From assembly GCF_000455245.1 (NCBI RefSeq), contig NZ_HG005165.1:3116-40503 (forward strand): a stretch of DNA of 37,388 bases. The letters are read 5' to 3'. A program made the position numbers and the translations under genes. Source of the DNA: Nesterenkonia massiliensis. Lineage in GTDB: Bacteria > Actinomycetota > Actinomycetes > Actinomycetales > Micrococcaceae. Position 1 is the stretch's first letter. Each line of letters starts with the position of its first letter. Shown here piece by piece: positions 1 through 9,103 of the stretch. A model generated the notes under the pieces. That model searched no databases. It was not told the DNA's origin and saw nothing but the letters and a program-made list of their open reading frames with translations.

Positions 1-63
1 CTACGTGACCAGATCCCTGCTCGACACCGGAGGATTCAGACCCTACCTACACTCTTATCTGCG

Positions 64-498
64 ATGAGCCGGATTATTCCGGTCGCGTGGGGGGGGTCTG
101 GCTGTGGCGCAGGACCTTGGGGGCGTGGGCTAGGAGGTTCCGCTGGGCGAGGCCACGAAAGATGCGCGGGGAGCTCATGGAGTCCGTTGCGTGAAGAAGC
201 TCGCCAGGCTGCGGAACTGATGTGCAGCGACCTCGCACGCCGAGGGGCGCTGGCCGAGCTCGCCGTCGAAGTCCACCTCTCGGTTCCGCAGTTCCATCGG
301 ATATGCACTCAAAGCTACGGGACCAGCCCGCTGGGATACCTCACCAGGTTGCGTGTCCAGGAACTGGCCCGACTGCTGCGCGAGACGGACGAGCCAATCG
401 AGGGGCTGATGCCGCGGTTGGGGTGGATCGCCCGCGGACATGGTGCGAGGTTCTTCCACCAGCACACCGGGATGTTTCCCCTGGAGCACAAGAGGTAG
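64..498 (+). CDS. AraC-type helix-turn-helix protein, integrative-element type
   Basis: The C-terminal ~100 residues read as an AraC/XylS DNA-binding domain: a first HTH around AELAVEVHLSVPQFHRI, the YLTRLRVQELARLL linker helix, and a second HTH ending in the HTGMFPLEHKR tail. No ligand-binding domain is present. Residues 1-40 are Gly/Arg-rich and look like non-coding sequence, so the true start may be an internal codon near position 175-190, or the 5' part may be lost. Similar short AraC-like proteins occur in actinobacterial integrative elements (recalled family knowledge), which fits the excisionase and integrase relics a few hundred bases downstream. It probably bound element DNA. Whether it is still expressed cannot be told. 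Confidence 0.5.
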   Translation: MSRIIPVAWGGSGCGAGPWGRGLGGSAGRGHERCAGSSWSPLREEARQAAELMCSDLARRGALAELAVEVHLSVPQFHRICTQSYGTSPLGYLTRLRVQELARLLRETDEPIEGLMPRLGWIARGHGARFFHQHTGMFPLEHKR

Positions 499-643
499 AC
501 CGCGGGCAGGCTGGTGGGGTCCGTCCGATGTGTCAGCGGCCGATGCCCACGCCATGGAGCTCTGACTGAGCCCGGCATGGGTAGCTGCTGATGAGGCGGT
601 GCCGCCACCGGGAAAGATGAACAGGCCGGAGTTGCGGACCACT

Positions 644-670
644 GTGGAGGTGGAAAATTTCCACGTCCAC
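644..670. repeat. 27-nt near-perfect palindrome
   Basis: The segment reads almost identically on both strands: outer arms GTGGA/TCCAC and an inner TGGAAA/TTTCCA, mismatched only at two symmetric positions and the centre. It lies in 499-801, where I see no credible gene. It could be an operator or a protein-binding site of the integrative-element relic. Only the symmetry is seen; the function is unknown. Confidence 0.6.
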
Positions 671-754
671 CCTCCTGCCCCAGGGTCGAGAAGACACCAA
701 CAGGATATCGCTGCAGCGTCACAGCATCTAGACCACAAGCGTTCGCCTGGACAC

Positions 755-795
755 CCGCCGGGGAAACGGGAGACTTTCACCCGTTCCCCCGGCGG
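755..795 (-). terminator. Hairpin downstream of the excisionase gene
   Basis: Arms of 16 nt (755-770 and 780-795) pair with one mismatch around a 9-nt loop. The hairpin begins 6 nt past the stop of the minus-strand excisionase gene. There is no clear T-tract, so it may be a weak or factor-dependent terminator, or a structural/attachment site of the element. Confidence 0.45.
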
Positions 796-801
796 TGCGG
801 T

Positions 802-1008
802 TCACTTCATCGACGGGATTTCTACCAGCAGGCGTTCTTCGAGTTCGCGTAGGTCCACCCGTACGAGTCGACCTACGCGGTAGCCGTGCACGGTGCCGTC
901 AGCTATACGACGTCGAATGGTCTTCACCGAGACGCCGATCTGTTCGGCCGCTTCCGCGAGCGAAACCAGCTGTTGATCGGCTGATGACTTCTTGTCCTGT
1001 GTTGCCAT
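802..1008 (-). CDS. Excisionase-family (MerR/AlpA-like HTH) DNA-binding protein
   Basis: A 68-residue protein with the excisionase/helix_turn_helix_17 pattern: VSLAEAAEQIGVSVKTIRRRIADGTVHGYRVGRLVRVDLRELEERL. The helix-turn-helix is near residues 15-33, followed by the winged strand with YRVGR. The family binds attachment-site arms and steers integrase towards excision, or acts as a small repressor. The ATG at 1008 is preceded by an AAAGGGGG purine tract about 11 nt away. It lies 35 nt downstream of the truncated integrase on the same strand. It is full length for the family and may still be functional although its integrase is not. Confidence 0.8.
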   Translation of the reverse strand: MATQDKKSSADQQLVSLAEAAEQIGVSVKTIRRRIADGTVHGYRVGRLVRVDLRELEERLLVEIPSMK

Positions 1009-1043
1009 GACGCGTCACCCCCTTTCTTCGTGGCTCTGACATC

Positions 1044-1361
1044 TCATAGGTGTCCATCTCCGCCCTGGCTGTCCTTATTTGCCTTCTTTCGGGCCTCGAT
1101 TTTGGCCTGAGCCGTTCTGCTCATTCGCTCAGCCAGCTCCCGGTCCCGTGCCATGGTGCTGTGCTGGTAGCGCAGGACGACTCGGATGTCTGAGTGACCC
1201 CCGCGGCGCATCAGCTCGGCCAGCGTGGCTCCCTCTTGGGCGAAGATAGTCAGTCCCGTATGGCGTAGATCGTGGAAGCGATAACGGTAGGGCAGGTCGT
1301 CGTGCGCGGCATCCCCTTTCCCATCGGGAAGGTGTGCTCGTGCCCCCCGGCGTGCCCGCAT
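1044..1361 (-). pseudogene. Tyrosine recombinase (phage-type integrase), C-terminal fragment
   Basis: About 105 residues remain of a protein that is usually 370-450 residues. Retained are the second catalytic arginine block (RFHDLRHTG), the GHSD box and the nucleophile tyrosine in LRYQHSTMARDRELAERMS. The SAM-like N-terminal domain and the first catalytic Arg are missing. Upstream sequence runs directly into the nrdF terminator without integrase-like coding, so the 5' part has been deleted. It cannot be an active recombinase. With the excisionase and AraC-like genes it marks the remains of an integrated element next to the nrd operon. Confidence 0.8.
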
Positions 1362-1414
1362 GTACGGCTGCTGGTGTGCATCTTCGTCCTCCTGTGTTCG
1401 TTAGGAGGAGGCAC

Positions 1415-1457
1415 GAAAAAGGGCCCGGACCTGCAGAAACCTGCGGATCCGGGCCCC
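1415..1457 (-). terminator. Intrinsic terminator of the nrdHIEF operon
   Basis: Arms GGGCCCGGA (1421-1429) and TCCGGGCCC (1448-1456) pair perfectly, with further partial pairing inside. On the minus strand the hairpin is followed by TTTTTC. It lies about 50 nt beyond the nrdF stop codon. Confidence 0.85.
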
Positions 1458-1505
1458 TTACCAGGCCCTACGGCGACAACTCAGGACATCTGTCTCTCGA
1501 AAGTC

Positions 1506-2540
<1,035 letters not shown>

Positions 2541-2555
2541 TTAGAACGGCATGCT

Positions 2556-4733
2556 TTAAAGCATGCAGGACACGCAGCCCTCGACTTCGGTGCCTTCCAG
2601 TGCGAGCTGGCGCAGACGGATGTAGTAGAGGGTCTTGATGCCCTTACGCCATGCGTAGATCTGCGCCTTGTTGATGTCGCGCGTCGTCGCGGTGTCCTTG
2701 AAGAACAGCGTCAGGGACAGACCCTGATCCACGTGCTGGGTGGCAGCAGCGTAGGTGTCGATGATCTTCTCGTAGCCGATCTCGTAGGCATCCTCGTAGT
2801 ACTCGAGGTTGTCATTGGTCAGGTACGGCGCCGGGTAGTAGACGCGACCGATCTTGCCTTCCTTGCGGATCTCGACCTTCGAAGCCACTGGGTGGATCGA
2901 AGAGGTCGAGTTGTTGATGTAGGAGATCGAGCCGGTGGGCGGCACAGCCTGCAGGTTCTGGTTGTAGATGCCGTACTGCTGGATATCAGCCTTCAGCCGG
3001 CGCCAGTCTTCCTGAGTGGGGATGTGCACATGAGCGAAGAGCTCACGCACCCGCTGGGTCTTGGGCTCCCAGGTCTGCTCGATGTACTTATTGAAGAACT
3101 CGCCGCTGGCGTAGCTGGAGTTCTCGAAGCCATCAAAGGTCTCGCCAGTCTCCTGGGCGATCTTATTGGACGCCCGCAGGCAGTGGTACAGCACCGTGTA
3201 GAAGTAGATATTGGTGAAGTCCACGCCCTCTTCGGAGCCGTAGTGCACATGCTCACGTGCCAGGTAGCCGTGCAGGTTCATCTGCCCCAGGCCGATGGCG
3301 TGGCTGCGCTTATTGCCCTCAGCAATGGAGGGAACCGACTCGATATAGGACATATCCGAGACTGCGGTCAGCGAGCGGATAGCCGTCTCAATGGTCTGCC
3401 CGAGGTCCGGGGAGTCCATGGTCTTGGCAATATTCAGTGAGCCCAGGTTGCAGGAGATGTCCTTGCCAACCTGCGCGTAACCCAGGTCAGGGTTGAACTG
3501 GCTGGGCTCAGAAACCTGAAGGATCTCGGAGCACAGGTTGGACATGGTGATCCGGCCAGCAATCGGGTTGGCGCGGTTCACGGTGTCCTCGAACATGATG
3601 TACGGGTAACCGGACTCAAACTGGATCTCAGCCAGGGTCAGGAAGAACTCGCGAGCGCTGATCTTGGACTTGCGGATGCGCGCGTCGTCGACCATCTCGT
3701 AGTACTTCTCGGTCACCGAGATCTCACTGAACGGCTTACCGTAGACGCGCTCGACGTCATACGGGCTGAAGAGGTACATGTCCTCATTCTTCTTCGCCAG
3801 CTCGAAGGTGATATCCGGGATCACCACACCCAGGGAGAGGGTCTTGATGCGGATCTTCTCATCCGCGTTCTCTCGCTTAGTGTCCAGGAACCGGTAGATA
3901 TCCGGGTGGTGAGCGTTAAGGTACACCGCGCCAGCGCCCTGACGGGCACCGAGCTGGTTGGCGTAGGAGAAGGAGTCTTCCAGCAGCTTCATCACGGGGA
4001 TCACACCGGAGGACTGGTTCTCTATCTGCTTGATGGGCGCGCCATGCTCACGGATATTGGTCAGTGACAGGGCGACGCCGCCGCCGCGCTTTGACAGCTG
4101 CAGAGCAGAGTTGATGCCCCGGGCGATGGACTCCATGTTGTCCTCGATGCGCAGCAGGAAGCAGGAGACGAGCTCGCCTCGCTGCTTCTTACCGGCGTTG
4201 AGGAATGTAGGAGTAGCAGGCTGGAAGCGCCCGGAGATCATTTCCTCCATGACGCGGGTAGCCATCTGCTCATCACCGCGGGCCAGGTGCAGGGCCACCA
4301 TGCAGACGCGGTCCTCGAAGCGCTCCAGGTAGCGCTTGCCGTCGAAGGTCTTCAGCGCATAGGAGGTATAGAACTTAAAGGCACCCAGGAAGGTGGGGAA
4401 ACGGAACTTATGTCCGTAGGCCTGGTCCCAGAGGCTGCGGATGAACTCCCGGCTGTACTGCTCGAGAGTCTCGATCTCGTAGTAGTCGTTATCAACCAGG
4501 TACTTCAGCTTCTCGTCCAGGTCATGGAAGAAGACAGTGTTGACGTTGACGTGGTCCAGGAAGTACTTTCGGGCCGCCAGCTGGTCGGCCTCGAACTGGA
4601 TCTTGCCATCGGCACCGTAGAGGTTCAGCATGGCGTTGAGCTCGTGATAGCTCAGCCCCTCCCACTGCGGGGGGACGTCCTTGGCCAGAGGCGGCTCTTC
4701 TATGCGGCTGAGAGGCTTGACTGCTGTTTCCAA
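2556..4733 (-). CDS. nrdE: Class Ib ribonucleotide reductase alpha subunit NrdE
   Basis: Catalytic large subunit that reduces ribonucleoside diphosphates to deoxyribonucleotides. Active-site residues are visible: C191 (ELVSCFLL), N399/C401/E403 (SNLCSEI), C428 (ISCNLGS), and the C-terminal redox pair C720/C723 (CVSCML) that is recharged by NrdH. The phosphate-binding [11 protein letters not shown] segment is present. There is no N-terminal ATP cone, as expected for class Ib. At 725 aa it is of normal length. The start overlaps the end of nrdI by 34 nt, implying translational coupling in the nrdHIEF operon. Confidence 0.97.
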   Translation of the reverse strand: METAVKPLSRIEEPPLAKDVPPQWEGLSYHELNAMLNLYGADGKIQFEADQLAARKYFLDHVNVNTVFFHDLDEKLKYLVDNDYYEIETLEQYSREFIRSLWDQAYGHKFRFPTFLGAFKFYTSYALKTFDGKRYLERFEDRVCMVALHLARGDEQMATRVMEEMISGRFQPATPTFLNAGKKQRGELVSCFLLRIEDNMESIARGINSALQLSKRGGGVALSLTNIREHGAPIKQIENQSSGVIPVMKLLEDSFSYANQLGARQGAGAVYLNAHHPDIYRFLDTKRENADEKIRIKTLSLGVVIPDITFELAKKNEDMYLFSPYDVERVYGKPFSEISVTEKYYEMVDDARIRKSKISAREFFLTLAEIQFESGYPYIMFEDTVNRANPIAGRITMSNLCSEILQVSEPSQFNPDLGYAQVGKDISCNLGSLNIAKTMDSPDLGQTIETAIRSLTAVSDMSYIESVPSIAEGNKRSHAIGLGQMNLHGYLAREHVHYGSEEGVDFTNIYFYTVLYHCLRASNKIAQETGETFDGFENSSYASGEFFNKYIEQTWEPKTQRVRELFAHVHIPTQEDWRRLKADIQQYGIYNQNLQAVPPTGSISYINNSTSSIHPVASKVEIRKEGKIGRVYYPAPYLTNDNLEYYEDAYEIGYEKIIDTYAAATQHVDQGLSLTLFFKDTATTRDINKAQIYAWRKGIKTLYYIRLRQLALEGTEVEGCVSCML

Positions 4734-5155
4734 AACTCTTCCAATCCCTTGTGAACCCTGGACACATCTTCGGTGGTACCCATGAGTTCAAACCTGTACA
4801 GGTGGGGAACTCCGCATTTAGCGGCGACAATATCGCCTGCGATGCAGTAGCTCTCGTGAAAATTTGTATTGCCCGCGCCGATGACGCCGCGCAGCAGCTT
4901 CCGGTTGGACTCCACATTGAGAAATTTGATGACCTGCTTTGGCACCGAACCCTTGCCCCCGTTAGCCCCATATGTGGGGAGGATCAAGACGAAGGGCTCG
5001 GTAGCTTCCAGGGTGTCGTCGCTGGTGTGAAGCGGAAGTCTGGCGGCCTGCCCTTGGGGCAGCCGCAGCTTCTCTACGAATCGGTGCGTATTATTCGACA
5101 CCGACGAGAAGTAGATCAGCTGTGCAGCGGTCCGCACGGGCTTCTCATCCGGCAA
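4700..5155 (-). CDS. nrdI: Flavodoxin-like RNR accessory protein NrdI
   Basis: FMN protein that provides oxidant for assembly of the Mn2-tyrosyl cofactor in NrdF (family knowledge). Visible features are the flavin-binding loop [16 protein letters not shown] near residues 15-30, the [19 protein letters not shown] segment, and [19 protein letters not shown]. At 151 aa it is typical for actinobacteria. Its start codon directly abuts the nrdH stop codon, and its 3' end overlaps nrdE. Confidence 0.95.
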   Translation of the reverse strand: MPDEKPVRTAAQLIYFSSVSNNTHRFVEKLRLPQGQAARLPLHTSDDTLEATEPFVLILPTYGANGGKGSVPKQVIKFLNVESNRKLLRGVIGAGNTNFHESYCIAGDIVAAKCGVPHLYRFELMGTTEDVSRVHKGLEEFWKQQSSLSAA

Positions 5156-5404
5156 TCAGGCGACTGCTGCAGCCTCTTCAGCTGCAGCCAGCTCGGAGAT
5201 CTTGTCAGGGCGGAAACCGGACCAGTGATCGTTCTCGGTGATCACCACGGGAGCCTGCATGTAGCCCAGTGCGCGCACACGCTCCAGGGCCTCGGCATCC
5301 TGGGAGATGTCCACGGTCTTATAGGTCACGCCGTTCTTGTCCAGAGCACGGTAGGTGGCATTGCACTGCACACAGGCTGGCTTGGTGTAAACGGTGACGC
5401 TCAT
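5156..5404 (-). CDS. nrdH: Glutaredoxin-like NrdH redoxin
   Basis: Small thioredoxin-fold electron donor for NrdEF. The redox motif C11-V-Q-C14 sits in the TKPACVQCNAT loop, and the conserved NrdH tail WSGFRPDKI is present, which favours reduction by thioredoxin reductase. It is 82 aa. An AAGGGGAG ribosome-binding site lies about 5 nt before the ATG. It is the first gene of nrdHIEF, directly downstream of two NrdR-type boxes. Confidence 0.96.
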   Translation of the reverse strand: MSVTVYTKPACVQCNATYRALDKNGVTYKTVDISQDAEALERVRALGYMQAPVVITENDHWSGFRPDKISELAAAEEAAAVA

Positions 5405-5479
5405 ACTGCTCCCCTTGGTGATCGTGGTTTTGATGCGTCCATCAGACGGCTATAACGCCTGTCTTGCGGCGGTGGTTCA

Positions 5480-5527
5480 ATACTACATCTTGGGTTTGGT
5501 GAAGTCATCAACCACTAGATGCTGTAC
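5480..5527 (-). promoter_or_regulatory. nrdHIEF promoter with two NrdR boxes
   Basis: ATACTACATCTTGGGT (5480-5495) and CCACTAGATGCTGTAC (5512-5527) each match the NrdR consensus ACACWATATATWGTGT at most positions. Their starts are 32 bp apart, three helical turns, which is the classical NrdR arrangement. On the minus strand a TAGTAT -10 candidate lies inside the proximal box and TTGATG lies between the boxes, so bound NrdR would block RNA polymerase. The rest of 5405-5654 holds no gene. Confidence 0.75.
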
Positions 5528-5654
5528 TCACACCTGTGTAGTTTCTCCACCGGCTATGCACAGCCCCTGTGGAGGCCGCCCGGGGCGGAATGACGCGGAT
5601 GGCCTCACTTTCACGGGTGATTCTCCACAGCCGGGCAGGGTCAAACTCCACCGG

Positions 5655-5703
5655 AAAAAAGATCTGCGCCCACCACGCCGTCGGCGTGTCGTGAGCGCAG
5701 ATC
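5655..5703 (-). terminator. Intrinsic terminator after idnD
   Basis: Arms GATCTGCGC (5661-5669) and GCGCAGATC (5695-5703) pair perfectly, with an inner CACGCC/GGCGTG stem. On the minus strand the hairpin is followed by TTTTTT (5655-5660). It begins about 30 nt past the idnD stop. Confidence 0.85.
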
Positions 5704-5732
5704 CACTTTCTGGAGCTTCAACTACCGGGCGT

Positions 5733-6737
5733 TCAGAGCTTCAGCACGACCTTCCCGCTGACCTGGGAATCCCGGGCGGCAGCAAAGGCCGCTTCAGCCT
5801 CCTCAAGACTGAACTCATGGGTGATCACACTTTCGATCCCAGGATCGGCAGCCAGCAGCTTAATCGCCGCGGTAATCTCATCCTTGAAGCGGAAGGTGCC
5901 CAGGAGTCTCAGCTCCTTCGCAATATAGGGGGCGAGATTCACCGGTCGGGGCTCATTGGGCACCATGCCCACCTGCACCACAGTTCCAGCCGGTCGTGCC
6001 GCAGCCAGTGCCGCCGAGATGGCGACCGGTGCTCCAGAGCATTCAAGGACCACGTCATAGGCGCTGACCTTCAGCTGGGACTCGGCCACATTGATGACCT
6101 CATCAGCGCCCAGCTGCCGCGCTCTCTCCAAGGGTCCCTCCAGCACGTCGCTGATATCCACCGTGGCCGCTCCGGCGGCCCGTGCCGCCACCAAGGTCAG
6201 CAGGCCGATAGGACCTGCACCGGAGACCAGGACTCGCTGACCCTGCAGGTTCCCGGCCCGGGCAACCCCGTGCATGGCCACCGCCAGTGGCTCGGCCAAC
6301 GCCGCTCTGCGCACGGGAAGTCCCTCCGGCAGTGGAATGACCATCCGCTGGTCTACCACCAGCTGGTCAGCAGCAGCGCCTTGGGTGTGCGGCCACGTGG
6401 AGGCGCTGCCCAGGTAAGAGCCACCTGGCCACAGATGCGGGAACTCACGGTAGTCAGCCTGCTCGGTTCCAAACCGTGCCGGATGCACTGTCACCGGCTG
6501 GCCAGGACTGAAGACCCCCGAGGGATCCAGCGCTACACGACCGCTGAGCTCATGCCCGGGAACCAGAGGTTCACGGACCACGAACTCCCCGTTGGCGCCT
6601 TCATAGTAATAGTGGAGGTCCGAGCCGCAGATGCCGACGTAGTCGACGTCGATCAGCACTTCTCCTGCCTCAGGACGCGGCGGATCAATATCCTTCAGCA
6701 CGGCCTGCTGAGCGGACTCGATGAAGAGGGCACGCAT
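5733..6737 (-). CDS. idnD: L-idonate 5-dehydrogenase (zinc-type MDR alcohol dehydrogenase)
   Basis: Predicted to oxidise L-idonate to 5-keto-D-gluconate with NAD(P)+. The N-terminal catalytic domain carries zinc ligands C37 (GICGSDLHYYYEG) and H62/E63 (VPGHE), with E149 in the AEPLAVAMHG helix. The Rossmann motif GAGPIG is at 173-178. The CGSDLHYY.EG...F segment and the LGSA.TWPH.QG stretch resemble IdnD rather than sorbitol or threonine dehydrogenases. The lobe that normally holds four structural-zinc cysteines (about residues 82-115) contains no cysteine at all. It is the last gene of gntP-idnO-idnD, 25 nt after idnO, followed by a strong terminator. Confidence 0.85.
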   Translation of the reverse strand: MRALFIESAQQAVLKDIDPPRPEAGEVLIDVDYVGICGSDLHYYYEGANGEFVVREPLVPGHELSGRVALDPSGVFSPGQPVTVHPARFGTEQADYREFPHLWPGGSYLGSASTWPHTQGAAADQLVVDQRMVIPLPEGLPVRRAALAEPLAVAMHGVARAGNLQGQRVLVSGAGPIGLLTLVAARAAGAATVDISDVLEGPLERARQLGADEVINVAESQLKVSAYDVVLECSGAPVAISAALAAARPAGTVVQVGMVPNEPRPVNLAPYIAKELRLLGTFRFKDEITAAIKLLAADPGIESVITHEFSLEEAEAAFAAARDSQVSGKVVLKL

Positions 6738-6762
6738 TGTTCTCCTTGACTGAATCTTGGTA

Positions 6763-7554
6763 CTACACGACTGCGGTCATGCCGCCGTCGACGAAGATGT
6801 TCTGACCCGATACGAAACTGGATGCCTCTGAGGAGAGGAACAGCAGCGCTCCGGTGAGTTCCTCGAAGCTGCCCCAGCGGCCAGCCGGAGTGCGGGCGCG
6901 CAGCCAGGAGTCAAAGGCTCCATCCTCAACCAGCGCCTTGTTCATCTCGGTGGCGAAGTACCCTGGAGAAATGGCGTTGACCTGAATGTTGAAGCGGGCC
7001 AGATCCGCAGCCATACCCTTGGTCAGCTGGGCGATGCCGCCCTTAGTTGCTGAATAGGGAGCAATGGTCTGCCGCGCCAGATGCGACTGAACCGAGGCGA
7101 TATTGATGATCTTCCCCGACCCGCGCTCCACCATGGCCGGCGCGATGAACCGGGTGACGTAGAAGGCACTGGTCAGGTTGGCTGCCACCAGCGCATCCCA
7201 GTCCTCCGGGTCGAATTCATGGATCGGAGCTCGTCGCTGCAGGCCTGCGTTGTTGACCAGGATGTCCGGCACCGCGTGCTGAGTCAGGAGCGTCTCGACG
7301 GCGTCCTGGACGGCTGCCTTGTCAGTGACGTCGAAGCGTACGCTGACTGCAGGGCTTCCAGTGCGTTCCTGGATCAGCCGCGAGGTCTCCTCCAGGGCAG
7401 CCGCATCGCGGCCGTGCAGGATGACCTGCGCCCCGGCATCGGCCAGGGCACAGGCCAGGGCCCGCCCAAGCCCCCGGGAAGACCCGGTGACCAGGGCGAG
7501 CTTGCCTGTCACATCAAAGAGCCGAGCAGAGCCAGATGGTGCCTGTGCGCTCAC
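6763..7554 (-). CDS. idnO: Gluconate 5-dehydrogenase / 5-keto-gluconate reductase (SDR)
   Basis: Classical short-chain dehydrogenase predicted to reduce 5-keto-gluconate to D-gluconate. The cofactor loop TGSSRGLG is at 23-30, NNAG at 101-104, and the catalytic triad S154, Y167, K171 (PYSATKGG) is intact. The Ser/Arg in the glycine loop favours NADP(H), as is usual for IdnO/Gno. The 263-aa length is normal. Its start overlaps the end of gntP by 4 nt, so transport and reduction are translationally coupled, and idnD follows on the same transcript. Confidence 0.87.
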   Translation of the reverse strand: MSAQAPSGSARLFDVTGKLALVTGSSRGLGRALACALADAGAQVILHGRDAAALEETSRLIQERTGSPAVSVRFDVTDKAAVQDAVETLLTQHAVPDILVNNAGLQRRAPIHEFDPEDWDALVAANLTSAFYVTRFIAPAMVERGSGKIINIASVQSHLARQTIAPYSATKGGIAQLTKGMAADLARFNIQVNAISPGYFATEMNKALVEDGAFDSWLRARTPAGRWGSFEELTGALLFLSSEASSFVSGQNIFVDGGMTAVV

Positions 7555-8939
7555 AGTGCTGAAACTCCCAGGTAGATGATGGATACCAGAGCAAAGCCGA
7601 CAACCGACTGGAGGGCCTGCTGCACGGTCCAGGTCTTCAGGGTGGTCTTGACGTCCATACCCATGAGTCGGCCCACCAGCCAGAATCCAGAGTCATTGAC
7701 ATGCCCGGCGAAGACCGAGCCCGCTGCGGTGGCCAGCACAATACAGGCCACCTGAAGTTCATTGAAGTCTCCGGCAATCACAGCCGGGGATGCCAGGCCT
7801 GCGGCGGTCACCAGCGCGACTGTGGCAGAGCCCTGGGCCAGGCGGATCGCCACGGCGATCAGGTATGCGGCCAGGATGACCGGCATGCCGGTGCCGGAGA
7901 GGGTGTCAGCAATGGCCTCACCGATGCCGGAGGCCCGCAGCACCCCACCGAACATGCCACCAGCGCCGGTGATCAGGATGACCGAGGCCACCGGGCCCAG
8001 TGCCGAATCCAGCAGCTTCTCCAATGCGGTGCCGTTTTCGCCGCGGCGGTAGCCCAGCACCAGGGTGGCCACCACAACGGTGATCAGCAGTGCGATGCCG
8101 CTGGTGCCGATGAACATCAGGCTCTGGACCCACAGCTGGTCGCCGTCAACCACTCCGGCTGAGGACAGCGTGTTCAGTCCGGTATTGAAGAGAATGAGGG
8201 TCATAGGAGTCAGCAGCAGTGCCACAACGGTGCCTACCGACGGCGGGTTGGCCGGCTGGTCGTCGTCGCGCTCGCCGAAGATCGTGGGCACCGGAACCAT
8301 GACACGGTCGGCCACGAAACGGCCCCACAGGTATCCAGCGATGTGCCAGAGCGGGTAGGCGATCACCAGACCGACCAACAGCACCAGGCCGATGCTGGCT
8401 TCATAGAACTCACTGGCGGTGACCGGGCCCGGGTGCGGGGGCAGGAACACGTGCATCACTGAGAATGCCGCTGCGGTGGGGATGCCGAAGAGCAGCACCG
8501 ACTTATCCGAAATGCGGCGCGCCACGGCAAACACGATGGGCAGCATCATGACCAGGCCGGCGTCGAAGAACATCGGGAAGCCCAAAAGTAGGGATGCGAT
8601 ACCAAGCGCCAGTGGAGCGCGTTTCTCCCCGAAGACGCTGAGCATCTTGTCCGCCAGGGCCTTCGCACCACCGGAGTGCTCAATGAGCCGGCCCAGCATG
8701 GCACCCAGAGCCACCAGCAGGGCCACACCAGCTAGTGTGCTGCCGAAGCCGTCAGTGAGCACATCGCTGATGGCGTTCATCGGCACGCCGGCCACAATGG
8801 CAGTCAGCGCCGAGACGATGATCAGGGTGATGAAGGCATGCACCTTGAACTTGATGATCAGAATGAGAATGAGAGCGATCGCTCCCGCAGCTATGGCCAG
8901 AAGTGGCCCGGTGCCCAGAGTCTGGGTCCATTCGTCCAT
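7551..8939 (-). CDS. gntP: GntP-family gluconate/idonate:H+ symporter
   Basis: Polytopic inner-membrane permease of the GntP family for gluconate, L-idonate or ketogluconates. Family signatures include GFGSTLAGVALLVALGAMLGRLIEHSGGA, FPMFFDAGLVMMLPIVFAVAR and the FLPPHPGPVTA loop. I prefer the ATG at 8939: it has GGAG six nt upstream, whereas the ATG at 8951 has no ribosome-binding site. This gives 462 aa, normal for the family. It is the first gene of the gntP-idnO-idnD operon and is divergent from the GntR-type regulator. The exact sugar acid cannot be read from sequence. Confidence 0.92.
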   Translation of the reverse strand: MDEWTQTLGTGPLLAIAAGAIALILILIIKFKVHAFITLIIVSALTAIVAGVPMNAISDVLTDGFGSTLAGVALLVALGAMLGRLIEHSGGAKALADKMLSVFGEKRAPLALGIASLLLGFPMFFDAGLVMMLPIVFAVARRISDKSVLLFGIPTAAAFSVMHVFLPPHPGPVTASEFYEASIGLVLLVGLVIAYPLWHIAGYLWGRFVADRVMVPVPTIFGERDDDQPANPPSVGTVVALLLTPMTLILFNTGLNTLSSAGVVDGDQLWVQSLMFIGTSGIALLITVVVATLVLGYRRGENGTALEKLLDSALGPVASVILITGAGGMFGGVLRASGIGEAIADTLSGTGMPVILAAYLIAVAIRLAQGSATVALVTAAGLASPAVIAGDFNELQVACIVLATAAGSVFAGHVNDSGFWLVGRLMGMDVKTTLKTWTVQQALQSVVGFALVSIIYLGVSAL

Positions 8940-8995
8940 GACAATCTCCATTGATGTAACAGGAACTCGTGCGATTCGCAGTTGCTGTGTCGCGT

Positions 8996-9011
8996 ATCAC
9001 AGGAAAGTGAT
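8996..9011. promoter_or_regulatory. Candidate operator between gntP and gntR
   Basis: ATCAC (8996-9000) and GTGAT (9007-9011) form an inverted repeat with a 6-nt spacer in the region shared by divergent gntP and the FadR-type regulator gene. FadR-type regulators usually bind such short palindromes beside their own gene. This is inference from symmetry and position only. Confidence 0.35.
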
Positions 9012-9090
9012 CGCGGTCGAGCCTGCCACAAACATCACACCTTTAGCAACAACTGGTCATATCTGTGACGCACTGCACGCGCCGATCACC

Positions 9091-9103
9091 TAGTCTTAAT
9101 CCC
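9091..9103 (+). promoter_or_regulatory. -10 box giving a leaderless regulator transcript
   Basis: TAGTCT (9091-9096) is followed by exactly 7 nt and then the ATG at 9104. No ribosome-binding site precedes that ATG. The mRNA would therefore start at or next to the start codon, a common actinobacterial arrangement. The -35 region is not convincing. Confidence 0.5.

Noticed and set aside
2-67. Open frame from the left edge ending at TGA 65-67, possible tail of an upstream gene.
   Set aside because: Only 21 codons and no recognisable family; cannot be supported.
5595-5632. TTCTCCACA near 5622-5630 and CTGTGGAG near 5570 resemble DnaA boxes, suggesting an origin or DnaA control of nrd.
   Set aside because: Only near-matches, not clustered as in oriC, no dnaA/dnaN nearby.
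5394-6749. 451-codon open frame on the plus strand opposite idnD.
   Set aside because: Composition is that of an antisense shadow; idnD on the minus strand has full motifs.
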